Assembly (NCBI GenBank): GCA_965263105.1
Contig: CBDHGL010000003.1
Coordinates: forward strand, 1,302,001-1,366,000
DNA from: JBCCTX01 sp965263105
Lineage (GTDB): Bacteria > Bacteroidota > Bacteroidia > J057
Length of the DNA stretch: 64,000 nt
Direction of reading: 5' to 3'
The notes under the pieces are model-generated. The model searched no databases. It worked only from the letters and a program-made list of their open reading frames with translations, and was not told the origin of the DNA. Both the position numbers and the translations under genes were made by a program. The stretch's first letter is position 1, and every line of letters begins with the position of its first letter. Shown one piece after another: positions 44,769-53,318 of this stretch.

Positions 44769-46240
44769 CGAATTCCAGCTAAAACCTGATCCAGAGAATC
44801 AGTTTTTTTCAGGTAATCACTTAAGAAAAACGGGGGTATTGGTTCTCCCTGTGGCAAATCCACCGCTAGGGGGTCTATAGGCGTATCATTTTTTCTTATG
44901 TGAAAGCAAACGTGGGGACCAGTAGCATCTCCAGTTTGACCTACTAGCCCTATGAGATCTCCTTGCTGAACAAAAGCTCCGGGTTTAATGCCTCCAGGGA
45001 AGCTATTTTTCTGCATATGTAAATAGAAGGTTTCATATCCTCCGCTGTGTTGAATTTGGACGTAATACCCATTGTGGTTCCGGAACTTCGCCTGGAGAAT
45101 TTTGCCATCTGCAACCGCAAAAATGGGCGAACCTGCTTTAGCAGCGTAATCGGTTCCATAGTGGAATTTTTCTCTTTGAGCAATGGGATGAAACCTCAGA
45201 CCAAACCTGGAGGATACTTGAGCATACTTCACGGGAGATTTGAGGAAGGTTGTTTTCATGGGTACACCTTCTTTGTTAAAATACCCTTTAAACGGTTCTT
45301 TATCAAAGAAATACAGTTGGTGCTTTCTTCCCCCTTCCTCCAACCAGATGGCATCCATGCTATTTATCTCATGTAGGTTGCCATCAATATAGGTACCCTT
45401 GAAAGCAAATTTAATTTTTGACCCAACTTGAAGGTGATATAAATCAACTGTCCAGGCAAGTGCTTCTTCAATCTGCTGTTCTAACTCATCAGAAAGTAAC
45501 AAACGACTAGAAAGCGTTCTCCGTAGGCTGTGATTGATAATACCCCCAAAGTGCTGGGATTCAGTTCTAATCGAACGGCTTTTATGAGTGACGAATAGGG
45601 AGTCTCCTATTCCACAGACCCAGTAGTCAAGCGGACTGGTCTCGAAAATAAAAATCTCAGGAGATTGTGTTTCCCGACTCGAAATTAAAGAATAGCGCAT
45701 CCCTTGGAACCGTTGGTTGAGAGGGGAAGGTTGGGGCAGTTTCTGGTTAATTGCTTGAAGGGTCTTTAGGGGCAGTTTTAACTCCCCATAAAGCACCTCC
45801 ATAGGGGTTTGAGTATCTGAAAATACATCTCGCTTCTCCAATTTATATTGGGATAATTCCAAACCATATTGATTTAAAAAGCTAGCCTGGAGGGGGTCAA
45901 CTGAAATTTTGTTGTTGGTGAGGCTGTCTGACTTTAAAGGGAGGGATTGAACGCTAGAGGGGGGATTCCAAGTTCTAATAAATACGATTAGGATGATAAT
46001 CCCTAGAAAGCCTCCTATTCCAGCGATATATAGACGTTTATGTGCTGGAAAGTTTATAGTTTCGGCCATTTGGACCCAGTAGGCCCATAAGTCAATATTT
46101 TTGGGAGAAGAGCTAGGATTTGGGGTAGGCTTTTTGGAAGAATCATCCTGGGGAAGTCCTATTTTTAAAGATTTGCGAGAAGGGCTAGACGGTTTGGATG
46201 AACTTCCCTTTTGGCGAATATGGATTTTTTTCTTGGCCAT
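44756..46240 (-). CDS. M23-family peptidoglycan metallopeptidase, membrane anchored
   Basis: This 494-residue protein has a Lys/Ser/Pro-rich cytoplasmic N-terminus (1-65), then one membrane helix (about 70-88, YIAGIGGFLGIIILIVFI), so the rest is periplasmic. The middle part (about 125-320) has OapA/MepM-like content and no clear LysM. The M23 catalytic domain (about 355-460) shows SSRFGLRFHPI, HYGTDYAAKAG and GPHVCFHI, with the His-x-x-x-Asp and His-x-x-x-His zinc ligands intact. Such enzymes cut peptide cross-links in the cell wall. Convergent with C2 (13-bp overlap). It is a single gene, 10 bp away from the lipoprotein operon on its own strand and probably its tail. Confidence 0.85.
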   Translation of the reverse strand: MAKKKIHIRQKGSSSKPSSPSRKSLKIGLPQDDSSKKPTPNPSSSPKNIDLWAYWVQMAETINFPAHKRLYIAGIGGFLGIIILIVFIRTWNPPSSVQSLPLKSDSLTNNKISVDPLQASFLNQYGLELSQYKLEKRDVFSDTQTPMEVLYGELKLPLKTLQAINQKLPQPSPLNQRFQGMRYSLISSRETQSPEIFIFETSPLDYWVCGIGDSLFVTHKSRSIRTESQHFGGIINHSLRRTLSSRLLLSDELEQQIEEALAWTVDLYHLQVGSKIKFAFKGTYIDGNLHEINSMDAIWLEEGGRKHQLYFFDKEPFKGYFNKEGVPMKTTFLKSPVKYAQVSSRFGLRFHPIAQREKFHYGTDYAAKAGSPIFAVADGKILQAKFRNHNGYYVQIQHSGGYETFYLHMQKNSFPGGIKPGAFVQQGDLIGLVGQTGDATGPHVCFHIRKNDTPIDPLAVDLPQGEPIPPFFLSDYLKKTDSLDQVLAGIRYFQ

Positions 46241-46250
46241 TATTCAGCGA

Positions 46251-46733
46251 TTAAAAGGCGCAGCCATCTGGCAAGGGTTCCAGGAGTTCCAACCCATTTC
46301 CCAGGGCACTATCGACTCGAACCAATTCAAACCCCAGTTGGACAGATCCTTTTGCACCTAGAGGGCTGTACCCAGTATTGTTCATATGCGCCCTTACCCA
46401 AACGCTTTGATCTGCTGCAATCGGAACTGGGGATCCAGAGCGTGTGAAGGGCTGCTCATTTACGTGGCTGTGGGTGAGAATTCTGCGATAAATCAAGGTG
46501 CCCGAATCACTCATGACTTCCCACCAATCTGCATACTGATCGCAGCCGGTATCCGGGCTAGATAGTTCAACTGAAAAGGAATAAGCACCCTCCGATCCAC
46601 TGGTGGATACAGACAGAATACGGGCATCTGGAAGCTCTTCAGCAGGACTCATGGTAACCTGTCTGGCAATGGGGTCGCAAGCGAGCAATAAAATGCATAC
46701 ACTTAATACGGAACGCAAGAAAATTATGTTCAT
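46251..46733 (-). CDS. Small lipoprotein of the cytochrome/beta-helix operon
   Basis: This 160-residue protein has a lipoprotein signal: a hydrophobic stretch LSVCILLLAC with lipobox L-L-A-C (Cys19). The mature part is all-beta (GAYSFSVELSSPDTGCDQYADWW). Cys104-type pairs are few. It is 12 bp downstream of the diheme cytochrome gene and so belongs to the same operon. I do not recognise a family. It could anchor or present the cytochrome at the outer membrane. That is inference from position. Confidence 0.65.
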   Translation of the reverse strand: MNIIFLRSVLSVCILLLACDPIARQVTMSPAEELPDARILSVSTSGSEGAYSFSVELSSPDTGCDQYADWWEVMSDSGTLIYRRILTHSHVNEQPFTRSGSPVPIAADQSVWVRAHMNNTGYSPLGAKGSVQLGFELVRVDSALGNGLELLEPLPDGCAF

Positions 46734-46745
46734 GGCAAATAGGTT

Positions 46746-47801
46746 TTAGCGAGCCTTCATCTCGGAGATCCAATCGCGAATCAATTGAATTCCTTCCTGG
46801 TGAATGAGTTTTCTGCTAAGTTCAGGCATCATCACCCCTGGGTCCTCGGACTCCATTCTAAAGACCAAGATAGAACTGTTAGGGTTTCCTGGGTCTATAT
46901 CGAATTTTCGTCCTCCAGAACCCCTTCCTGCCGCGATAGGGCTTTTGAGGATACCTAGTTGCGCGGGGTCTTGAGTATGAATATCTAAGTACAAACCGGA
47001 AGTATTGGCTGGGCCCTTAGGATTGTGGCAATGGCCGCAGTTAATATCTAAATAGGCCCTGGCCCGATTTTCTAAAGAGGCTGTCTGTGGATTATCCCAG
47101 TCGGGAAGACTGGGGATATCTCCCTGTGCCGGAAGACCATTAAGCATACCTTTCTCCGCCCAAAACTGAAGTTGGTTGTGGGTGCCATCGGAACCATAGG
47201 AGAAATCTCCGTTGAGTTGTCTGGCAGAAGGTCCAATGGGCGTAAGAACATCTGCATGTAAATGGCATCCCTTGCATTGATTCATGTTGGGAATGACATA
47301 ATCGAGTTTTTGCTTTTTCCCTTTTTCATCTTTCCACTGTATCTGCTTTCTAGCTCCTGCTACGTCGAGGAAAGCATCTGTTTGTTGTTCATCCCAGACA
47401 TAAGGTAAGGCTTTCCAACCCGCCTCTTCCCGAATTAATATACGAGTCTCTATGAGCTTCCTTCCTTTATCAGGGTTTCTGGCATCTATGGGATAATAAA
47501 AGGTCTTAACGATTTCTGTCCCCACAGGAAAATCTAGTACCAAGGAATCATTGTAAGGGATTTTGCTTCCAGATGGAATGCGTACGAAACGTGCTTTTCG
47601 TGCATAATCAGAAAAAAGGGGGGTATTTAGGTCATAAGGTAGGACCCCCTCTGCTGGAAGCATATTTGATAGATCTCCGGTAAAAAATCCGTATTCGGAA
47701 AGTTGGGCTTTGTAGGATCCTTCTTGAGGGGGGTGAGGGATATTCCATCCAATCCCTCCAAGCAATATTCCCCCCAAAATAGCAAGTAGTCTCAAATTCA
47801 T
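46746..47801 (-). CDS. SO2930/HNE_0200-type diheme c-type cytochrome
   Basis: This 351-residue exported protein has an N-terminal hydrophobic signal (LLAILGGILLGGIG). Two c-type heme motifs are visible: CKGCH (176-180) and CGHCH (255-259). Flanking blocks such as LPYDLNTPLFSDYARKARFV and FPVGTEIVKTFYYP, and the closing MMPELSRKLIHQEG, match the family known from NCBI models as SO2930 family diheme c-type cytochrome (TIGR03806). Members are known to occur next to a parallel beta-helix protein gene (TIGR03805), which is also the case here (5 bp upstream). The electron partner is unknown. The same domain is built into protein D at 34064. Confidence 0.85.
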   Translation of the reverse strand: MNLRLLAILGGILLGGIGWNIPHPPQEGSYKAQLSEYGFFTGDLSNMLPAEGVLPYDLNTPLFSDYARKARFVRIPSGSKIPYNDSLVLDFPVGTEIVKTFYYPIDARNPDKGRKLIETRILIREEAGWKALPYVWDEQQTDAFLDVAGARKQIQWKDEKGKKQKLDYVIPNMNQCKGCHLHADVLTPIGPSARQLNGDFSYGSDGTHNQLQFWAEKGMLNGLPAQGDIPSLPDWDNPQTASLENRARAYLDINCGHCHNPKGPANTSGLYLDIHTQDPAQLGILKSPIAAGRGSGGRKFDIDPGNPNSSILVFRMESEDPGVMMPELSRKLIHQEGIQLIRDWISEMKAR

Positions 47802-47806
47802 GTGTC

Positions 47807-49021
47807 TTATCGATCTTTCCCAAGCTCTTCTACTTCGGGTAACGTTTGTCCTGCACAGCTAAAAGGCTTGATGTCCGTGTTAAGATTCTTAAACTCATTT
47901 TCAGCATCAAGGTTTCCAAAACTTTCATTTTTGTTGTTTTGGATACAAATCTGGTATTCAGACTTGAGTTGCCCGGAGGAGTTTAAGTGATCTTTATTAG
48001 GAATGCCATCATAGATGATATGGGGAACCTGCCGCTTAAATTTTAAAGCGATCAACTTTCCAAAACGGCTTTTCAGAGAAGGGAAGCCTTTTTTTCTTTC
48101 ATATATATTATTATGGATAGAAATGCGATAGGTGTAGGGATCGTATTCCTCATCTTCGAAAGGTCTTTCTGTGATATAATAACTAGAAATCCCAGTACCC
48201 AAAGTTTTATTTCCAACGATTTGGTTGTCAAAAATTTCTACGTCATTGGCGGCAAGAATCATGATTCCGGTACCTGGAGGGATATCAGAAACGGTATTAC
48301 CGGGAGGGGCAAAATTCTTGTAGTTATTACTTTTTATTTCATTTTGAAAAACCCGCACATTCCCCCCTTGTTTTTTGATAAGACCAGGCAAGTCAAAAAC
48401 CAAGATCCCCCCAGTATTACCAGTAGCTATATTATTGTATACATCTGCATCCGTAGAATTTTCTATTTCAATCCCAGCTACGTTGCGATAGGCTTTGCTG
48501 TTTCGTACAATGATATGTTCGGATTGCCCAACATAAATTCCTGCATCTGAGGCCCCTATAGCTTCACATCCATCAATGAGGACCTTGCTACATTGAACCG
48601 GATACAAGCCATAGGCTCCATTGGTCTTTTTGGGTTTCCCAGTCCACTCGGCTTTTACTCTTAAGAAAGAGATTCCTTTCACATCTTGTGTCTTGATAGC
48701 ATCACCCTTTGCATCCTGGACACTTAAATCCTGAATAGTGATATTTTGGGCATTCGTAACTTTTATCCCTTCTGCTCCTTCGGATTGCCCCTTAAAAGAA
48801 ATGATGGTTTGGTCCATTCCTTTTCCTTTTATAGTTACATTCTTCTTCCCATCCAGCCAAAGACTTCCTTTAAGGGAATACTTTCCTGCATCAATTTCGA
48901 TTGTTCCCCCATCTTCCACCATGATAAATTGGGTCTGTAGGGCTTTCTCTTTTGCTTCTTGCGCTTGATTTACCGAAATCATAGCACCATAGATGAGTAA
49001 AATAAGGAGTAGTCTTTTCAT
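47807..49021 (-). CDS. Exported parallel beta-helix protein (partner of SO2930-type cytochrome)
   Basis: This 404-residue protein has a signal peptide MKRLLLILLIYGAMISVNQA. Most of it is a right-handed beta-helix, with ladder patterns such as VTIKGKGMDQTIISFKG, NITIQDLSVQDAKGDAIKTQ, GIYVGQSEHIIVRNSKAY and GGILVFDLPGL. The layout matches the beta-helix family found next to SO2930 cytochromes (TIGR03805). Beta-helices often bind or process polysaccharide. First gene of a three-gene operon (beta-helix, cytochrome, lipoprotein) with gaps of 5 and 12 bp. Confidence 0.82.
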   Translation of the reverse strand: MKRLLLILLIYGAMISVNQAQEAKEKALQTQFIMVEDGGTIEIDAGKYSLKGSLWLDGKKNVTIKGKGMDQTIISFKGQSEGAEGIKVTNAQNITIQDLSVQDAKGDAIKTQDVKGISFLRVKAEWTGKPKKTNGAYGLYPVQCSKVLIDGCEAIGASDAGIYVGQSEHIIVRNSKAYRNVAGIEIENSTDADVYNNIATGNTGGILVFDLPGLIKKQGGNVRVFQNEIKSNNYKNFAPPGNTVSDIPPGTGIMILAANDVEIFDNQIVGNKTLGTGISSYYITERPFEDEEYDPYTYRISIHNNIYERKKGFPSLKSRFGKLIALKFKRQVPHIIYDGIPNKDHLNSSGQLKSEYQICIQNNKNESFGNLDAENEFKNLNTDIKPFSCAGQTLPEVEELGKDR

Positions 49022-49084
49022 AGGAATATTGAGTTTTAAACTGATTTACAATTTAAAAATACATAAAAATAAGAATAAGTATTA

Positions 49085-49104
49085 CAAAGGATAATATTCC
49101 TTTG
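49085..49104. promoter_or_regulatory. Palindromic element in the divergent promoter region
   Basis: CAAAGGA (49085-49091) and TCCTTTG (49098-49104) form a perfect 7-bp inverted repeat with a 6-nt spacer. It lies 64 bp before the beta-helix gene start (minus strand) and 65 bp before the next gene on the plus strand. It could be an operator for either divergent gene. No flanking promoter elements could be fixed. Confidence 0.35.
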
Positions 49105-49168
49105 AACATTCTTGTTAATTTAGTGTGCTAAACTATTATTTTCCTTTAGCTACCGGTCGCATTTTCGT

Positions 49169-51391
49169 ATGGCGGATTTGTCTTTTCTAACCCTTAAGAA
49201 GAATATAAAAAGAATATATTCACTGGTCGAATCAGGCCAGTTGAGGCAGGCGTTGGATGGATTCCAGGAGACTCCTTTTGAGTTCGAGTCTATTGCCATG
49301 ATACGTGAACTCAATAAGTTGGAACAGGAAAAGCGATTGGAAGGACTTGACAAAGGTTTTTATCTCGACCAGAAAAATAAGTTGAGAAATCACATTCTTC
49401 TTTTGGCCGACCGATTGGAAAGACAATCCAGGGAAAAGCATCTTTGGGAGAAAGCCCAAATAAAGGAAAGTATCAAGAATTACCTCGCTTATTTGAAGGA
49501 GTTTCCTCAGGGGGAGCACGCCGAAGAAGCCCTATGGAAAGTCGCTTGCTTGGATGATACAGCGGAGAGCTATAACAATTATCTTAGGGAGTTCCCCGAA
49601 GGAAAATATTGGGAGGAAGCCTATGATCATTTACAGGGGAGATCTAAAGGGGCAGAAACAGTTTCGTCAACTGCTTCCCCTCCTCTATTTAAGCCCCAAA
49701 TAACCTTTGACTTATACATGTTGGGAGGAATCCTTCTGGTATGTGGGCTTTTGATACTACTCTTACGGTATGTCATCTTCCCCGATTATTTCCACGATCC
49801 AGAACGAGAAAAAAAATATCTCTCATCGGAGATAGAGTCCCATTTGGTCAGTATGGGTGGAGATACGTTTGCGCTTAAGGTTGGTGAAAAGCATTTTGAT
49901 CCGGTCACCTTATCTCCATTTATGATAAGTAAATACGAAGTTACCCAAGCTTTGTGGGCAGAAATTATGGGGGATAATCCCAGCTATTATAGAAATTGTC
50001 CGGATTGTCCGGTGGAAAATATCTCCTGGTATGATGCCATCCTATTTTGCAATAAACTCAGCTTGAAAGAAGGGCGGCAGCCATTTTACCAATTAGATAC
50101 CTTGCGTAAAGATTCAGATAACCTAGATGTGTTGGATAGCCTTCGTTGGGAGGTTGGTATACAACGAGAGGCCGATGGTTACAGGCTTCCCACGGAGGCG
50201 GAATGGCAATTTGTTTTCGAAAGAGGAGGAAGTTTATCCGCGGAGGAGGGGCGGATTTTATTGCAAGAAGGTCAGGAATCTCTTCTAGCCCCTTCCACCC
50301 AGCCTGTTCATCGATATAAACCCGATAGTTTGGGAGTATTTGGTATGCAGGGGAATGTCTCCGAATGGTGTTGGGATTGGTATCTCCCTCAAGTCGAAGA
50401 TGAAAATCGGGTAGCGCGAATTTTTCCAGAACGAGATCCCCTGGGACCCAACTCAGGGCGAGCCCATGTTATCCGAGGCGAAAACTTCGCAATGGAAGAC
50501 TCACTTGTTAAAAGACAGGACCGATTATCTGATTCTCCGCTTAGTAAGGGAAGAGCAGTTGGAATACGCTTGGTTAGGAGTACTCCTCCCTACATGGAAA
50601 TGGTGGGGATTGAAGGTGGTAGTTTCTTGATGGGGAATTCTCAGCGTTACGGAAGGGAAAATGAGATTCCCCTTCGTTCTATGGAAGTGTCTTCTTTTGA
50701 ATTGGGAAAATATGAGGTTACTCAACGTCAATGGGCCAATGTCATGGGAGCAGATTCTGTTAGTAGTTGTAAAAACTGTCCTGCCTTTAACATATCTTGG
50801 TATGAGGCTGTAGACTTCTGCAATGCTTTAAGCAAAATGCATGGCTATGAACCTTATTACATCATTGACTCCCGACCTTCTGAGACTCGGTTTCTCAATG
50901 AAGAGGACAGAGGGAATTGGCAAGTCTCATGGGACAGTACAGCTAATGGCTACAGGTTGCCAACTGAGGCAGAATGGGAGTTTGCCGCAAGAGGAGGTAT
51001 ACGCTCAAACCGCCATATATTCGCTGGAGATGACGATATTAGGAAGATAGGGTGGTTTAATGAAAATACCATTCTGAACGAAAGAGAAAAAGATAGTACC
51101 TTGGTTAAGGTGAATATTCAAGGCATCGATCCTCGGCCCATTGGGCAACTAGAGGGGAATGAACTCCATATATTTGATATGACAGGTAATGTTTGGGAAT
51201 GGTGTCAGGATACCTTTGCCATGTATGATGGTTCTTCTTTCAGGGGGGATGATAGGAATTTACTCGTGCTCAGAGGGGGAGGATATTTGAGCTCGCCCTA
51301 TTATTGCCGTATTCCTATAAGGATGGGCCGGGAACCCGAAAAGCAAAGCAAAGCTTGGGGCTTTCGAGTTGCCCGAACCATTTTTCCTTAA
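49169..51391 (+). CDS. EAD11-like/TPR-like membrane protein with two FGE-sulfatase (SUMF1) domains
   Basis: This is a 740-residue protein. Residues 1-85 are helical and resemble effector-associated domain 11 (EAD11): LVESGQLRQALDGF, IRELNKLEQEKRLEG, then NKLRNHILLLADRL. Residues 95-155 hold two short repeats of the AxxxYLxxFPxGxxxxEA type. A membrane helix follows at about 182-204. Two SUMF1/FGE-sulfatase folds come next (about 215-475 and 478-740), each with an EVTQ.LW/QW start, RLPTEAEW and a GN.WEWC or GNVSEWC block. True formylglycine-generating enzymes need a Cys pair after RGG. The first domain has neither, and the second (LRGGGYLSSPYYC) keeps only the last Cys. So the domains probably bind a ligand or partner and are not active. 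Confidence 0.78.
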   Translation: MADLSFLTLKKNIKRIYSLVESGQLRQALDGFQETPFEFESIAMIRELNKLEQEKRLEGLDKGFYLDQKNKLRNHILLLADRLERQSREKHLWEKAQIKESIKNYLAYLKEFPQGEHAEEALWKVACLDDTAESYNNYLREFPEGKYWEEAYDHLQGRSKGAETVSSTASPPLFKPQITFDLYMLGGILLVCGLLILLLRYVIFPDYFHDPEREKKYLSSEIESHLVSMGGDTFALKVGEKHFDPVTLSPFMISKYEVTQALWAEIMGDNPSYYRNCPDCPVENISWYDAILFCNKLSLKEGRQPFYQLDTLRKDSDNLDVLDSLRWEVGIQREADGYRLPTEAEWQFVFERGGSLSAEEGRILLQEGQESLLAPSTQPVHRYKPDSLGVFGMQGNVSEWCWDWYLPQVEDENRVARIFPERDPLGPNSGRAHVIRGENFAMEDSLVKRQDRLSDSPLSKGRAVGIRLVRSTPPYMEMVGIEGGSFLMGNSQRYGRENEIPLRSMEVSSFELGKYEVTQRQWANVMGADSVSSCKNCPAFNISWYEAVDFCNALSKMHGYEPYYIIDSRPSETRFLNEEDRGNWQVSWDSTANGYRLPTEAEWEFAARGGIRSNRHIFAGDDDIRKIGWFNENTILNEREKDSTLVKVNIQGIDPRPIGQLEGNELHIFDMTGNVWEWCQDTFAMYDGSSFRGDDRNLLVLRGGGYLSSPYYCRIPIRMGREPEKQSKAWGFRVARTIFP

Positions 51392-51397
51392 TAGAAA

Positions 51398-53131
51398 TTA
51401 TTTGGTAATGATTTTTACCAAAGATCCTTTGTTGACGAAATTGTCCAGCTCCAGCCCGTTGAGCAAGGCATGCTCTTCCATTCGATCGGCTGGAACCTTA
51501 TAAGTTCTCAATACATTGGACAAACTTCCCGCTTTTCCAACGGTTTTTATAGTTAAGCGTTCAGGTTTTACATTGATCTTTGCAGGATCTGTCAGCTTTT
51601 TAAAATTTGTCATGGTGTAGGAAAAATTTTGCTGATTCCTAGCAAAATCAGGCGTCTTTGCTAAACCATGTAAAGCGATGTAGGTACCTCCAATATCAAT
51701 GAAATAGGTCATTATTTTCAAGGTTTCTGGGTTCTGCGAACCTGGAACTGATTGTGAATTCCCAACGCTACTGGAGGGGGAATTGGGTTGAGGACTGGTA
51801 TTTCTACTTGGCAAGGTCTGAGAGTCAGACTTGGTCGTCCGAGTAGGCTGGTTTCCTCCGCTCGTAGGAACTTGATTGGGTTTGGGTAGAGTTCTAGTCC
51901 TTGTGCTAGAGGTTGAGGTGTTATCAGAACTGGAAGTCTCTGTAGATGGTCTGGGTCTCTCCCGCATATTCTGTTGTTGATACGCAGAAGCACCCTGAGC
52001 CTGTGCGTTTTCCTGAGGAACCTGTTCAGAGAGAATAACCACTGCAGGATAACCATTGACAGAGGTCTTTTGACCAGAAAGTTGAGTGAGCTTATTTTCC
52101 GTAACAAAGGTATTTGCCGCATCTTCCAGGCTATTTCCTTTAGCTAATTGTAGCAACATCATGGCCTTTTCATCAGGAGCAGCCATTTGTACCTGAGAAG
52201 CTGAATTGATTACCTTCCATTGGCTGGGAGTAGGGAATTGGAAAGTCATTTCGGGATGATAAAAAACGCCATTTTCTACATACCCATGACGTGGATCCTC
52301 CCCATAAATGAGGCCCTCCAACATTCTTAAGTAAGAGTCCCTTCCTGTTTCCAAGTTACTAACCCCCAATTCAGATTGAATTTGATCCGAAAGTGCATGA
52401 ACGGTTGCATAACGATCTCCTGGATCTGGGTGGGTAGACATGAAAGTAGGAATAGCTTCTCCGCCTGCGTTTTCCCGCATCCGAGAAAGGGTATTGAAAA
52501 AGTTGGCCATGTGGTGAGAGTCATAGCCAATTTTGGTCGAATATTCTACTCCCAGACGATCTGATTGAGTTTCATGGTCCCGCCCAAATTTCAAAAACAA
52601 CAATTGGAGTCCTGTATTGGCAAGGTTGGCATATTGCCTAAAGTCTTCTGAAAGTACCATTCCCCCTATTAACCCAATTTGTGCTAGCATGGAATTGCTG
52701 TATTGTCTTGCGGAATGACGCGCCGTTACATGCCCAATTTCATGTCCCAATACTCCGGCAAACTCAGCTTCATTGTTGAAATGAGCCATTATCCCTCGAG
52801 TGAAATACACATAGCCCCCAGGAACTGCAAAGGCATTCAATATAGGGGAGTCTACAATCTTAAATTGGTAATCAAGATGTGGTCTATGAGAAATTTTGGC
52901 CATTTCCTGACCTTTTTCGTCAATAAATGCTTGAAGGGTTTCGTCTTGATAAAGACCAAATTGAGCCAATATAGAAGGGTCAGAAGAGGCTCCGAGGGCA
53001 ATCTCTTGTTGCTCCGACATGAGCATGAATTCTTTTTTGCCGGTAACAGGGTTGACTGCACAGGAGACAAACAGCAATTGTATACTTCCTACAAGTAGGA
53101 GGCCATACAACATATGTTTAACAATTTTCAT
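51398..53131 (-). CDS. M48-family metallopeptidase lipoprotein
   Basis: This is a 577-residue lipoprotein: signal with lipobox ending FVSC (Cys24), then VNPVTGKKEFMLMSEQQE, typical of M48 periplasmic proteases such as BepA/LoiP. The zinc site HEIGH is at 130-134, and the third acidic ligand is probably the Glu in ETQSDRLGVEY (about 195-205). After the protease domain comes a region of unknown type (about 250-370), a long Ser/Thr/Pro/Asn-rich low-complexity linker (about 395-465), and a final 100 residues ending in a small domain. In other bacteria such enzymes check outer-membrane protein quality. The gene is convergent with the SUMF1 gene (6 bp apart). Confidence 0.85.
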   Translation of the reverse strand: MKIVKHMLYGLLLVGSIQLLFVSCAVNPVTGKKEFMLMSEQQEIALGASSDPSILAQFGLYQDETLQAFIDEKGQEMAKISHRPHLDYQFKIVDSPILNAFAVPGGYVYFTRGIMAHFNNEAEFAGVLGHEIGHVTARHSARQYSNSMLAQIGLIGGMVLSEDFRQYANLANTGLQLLFLKFGRDHETQSDRLGVEYSTKIGYDSHHMANFFNTLSRMRENAGGEAIPTFMSTHPDPGDRYATVHALSDQIQSELGVSNLETGRDSYLRMLEGLIYGEDPRHGYVENGVFYHPEMTFQFPTPSQWKVINSASQVQMAAPDEKAMMLLQLAKGNSLEDAANTFVTENKLTQLSGQKTSVNGYPAVVILSEQVPQENAQAQGASAYQQQNMRERPRPSTETSSSDNTSTSSTRTRTLPKPNQVPTSGGNQPTRTTKSDSQTLPSRNTSPQPNSPSSSVGNSQSVPGSQNPETLKIMTYFIDIGGTYIALHGLAKTPDFARNQQNFSYTMTNFKKLTDPAKINVKPERLTIKTVGKAGSLSNVLRTYKVPADRMEEHALLNGLELDNFVNKGSLVKIITK

Positions 53132-53227
53132 GATATGGATGGATTGAATTGAGAATAATGTGGGTAATTTTCAGGGGTCTGCAACAAATATAATATACAA
53201 ATTCCTATAAATTTAGATGGGAAATAG

Positions 53228-53248
53228 CTTGCAGAGTCATTCTGCAAG
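53228..53248. promoter_or_regulatory. Perfect inverted repeat in the M48/FG-GAP divergent region
   Basis: CTTGCAGA (53228-53235) and TCTGCAAG (53241-53248) are a perfect 8-bp dyad with a 5-nt loop, followed by TTTT. It lies 97 bp upstream of the M48 gene start and 71 bp before the FG-GAP gene. It may be an operator or a short terminator-like hairpin read on the plus strand. Confidence 0.4.
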
Positions 53249-53318
53249 TTTTAATAAGAGTTCTTTTTCGAATCGGGCATTTTTTTTACCTTCTTAAAAA
53301 CCCCTTAATCTGAATAGT

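Noticed and set aside
49169..51391. Active formylglycine-generating enzyme for the sulfatase at 61983
   Set aside because: The Cys pair needed for catalysis is missing in the first SUMF1 domain and incomplete in the second, and the gene is 12 kb from the sulfatase.
49169..51391. Variable protein of a diversity-generating retroelement (SUMF1/C-lectin fold)
   Set aside because: No reverse transcriptase or template repeat was seen nearby.
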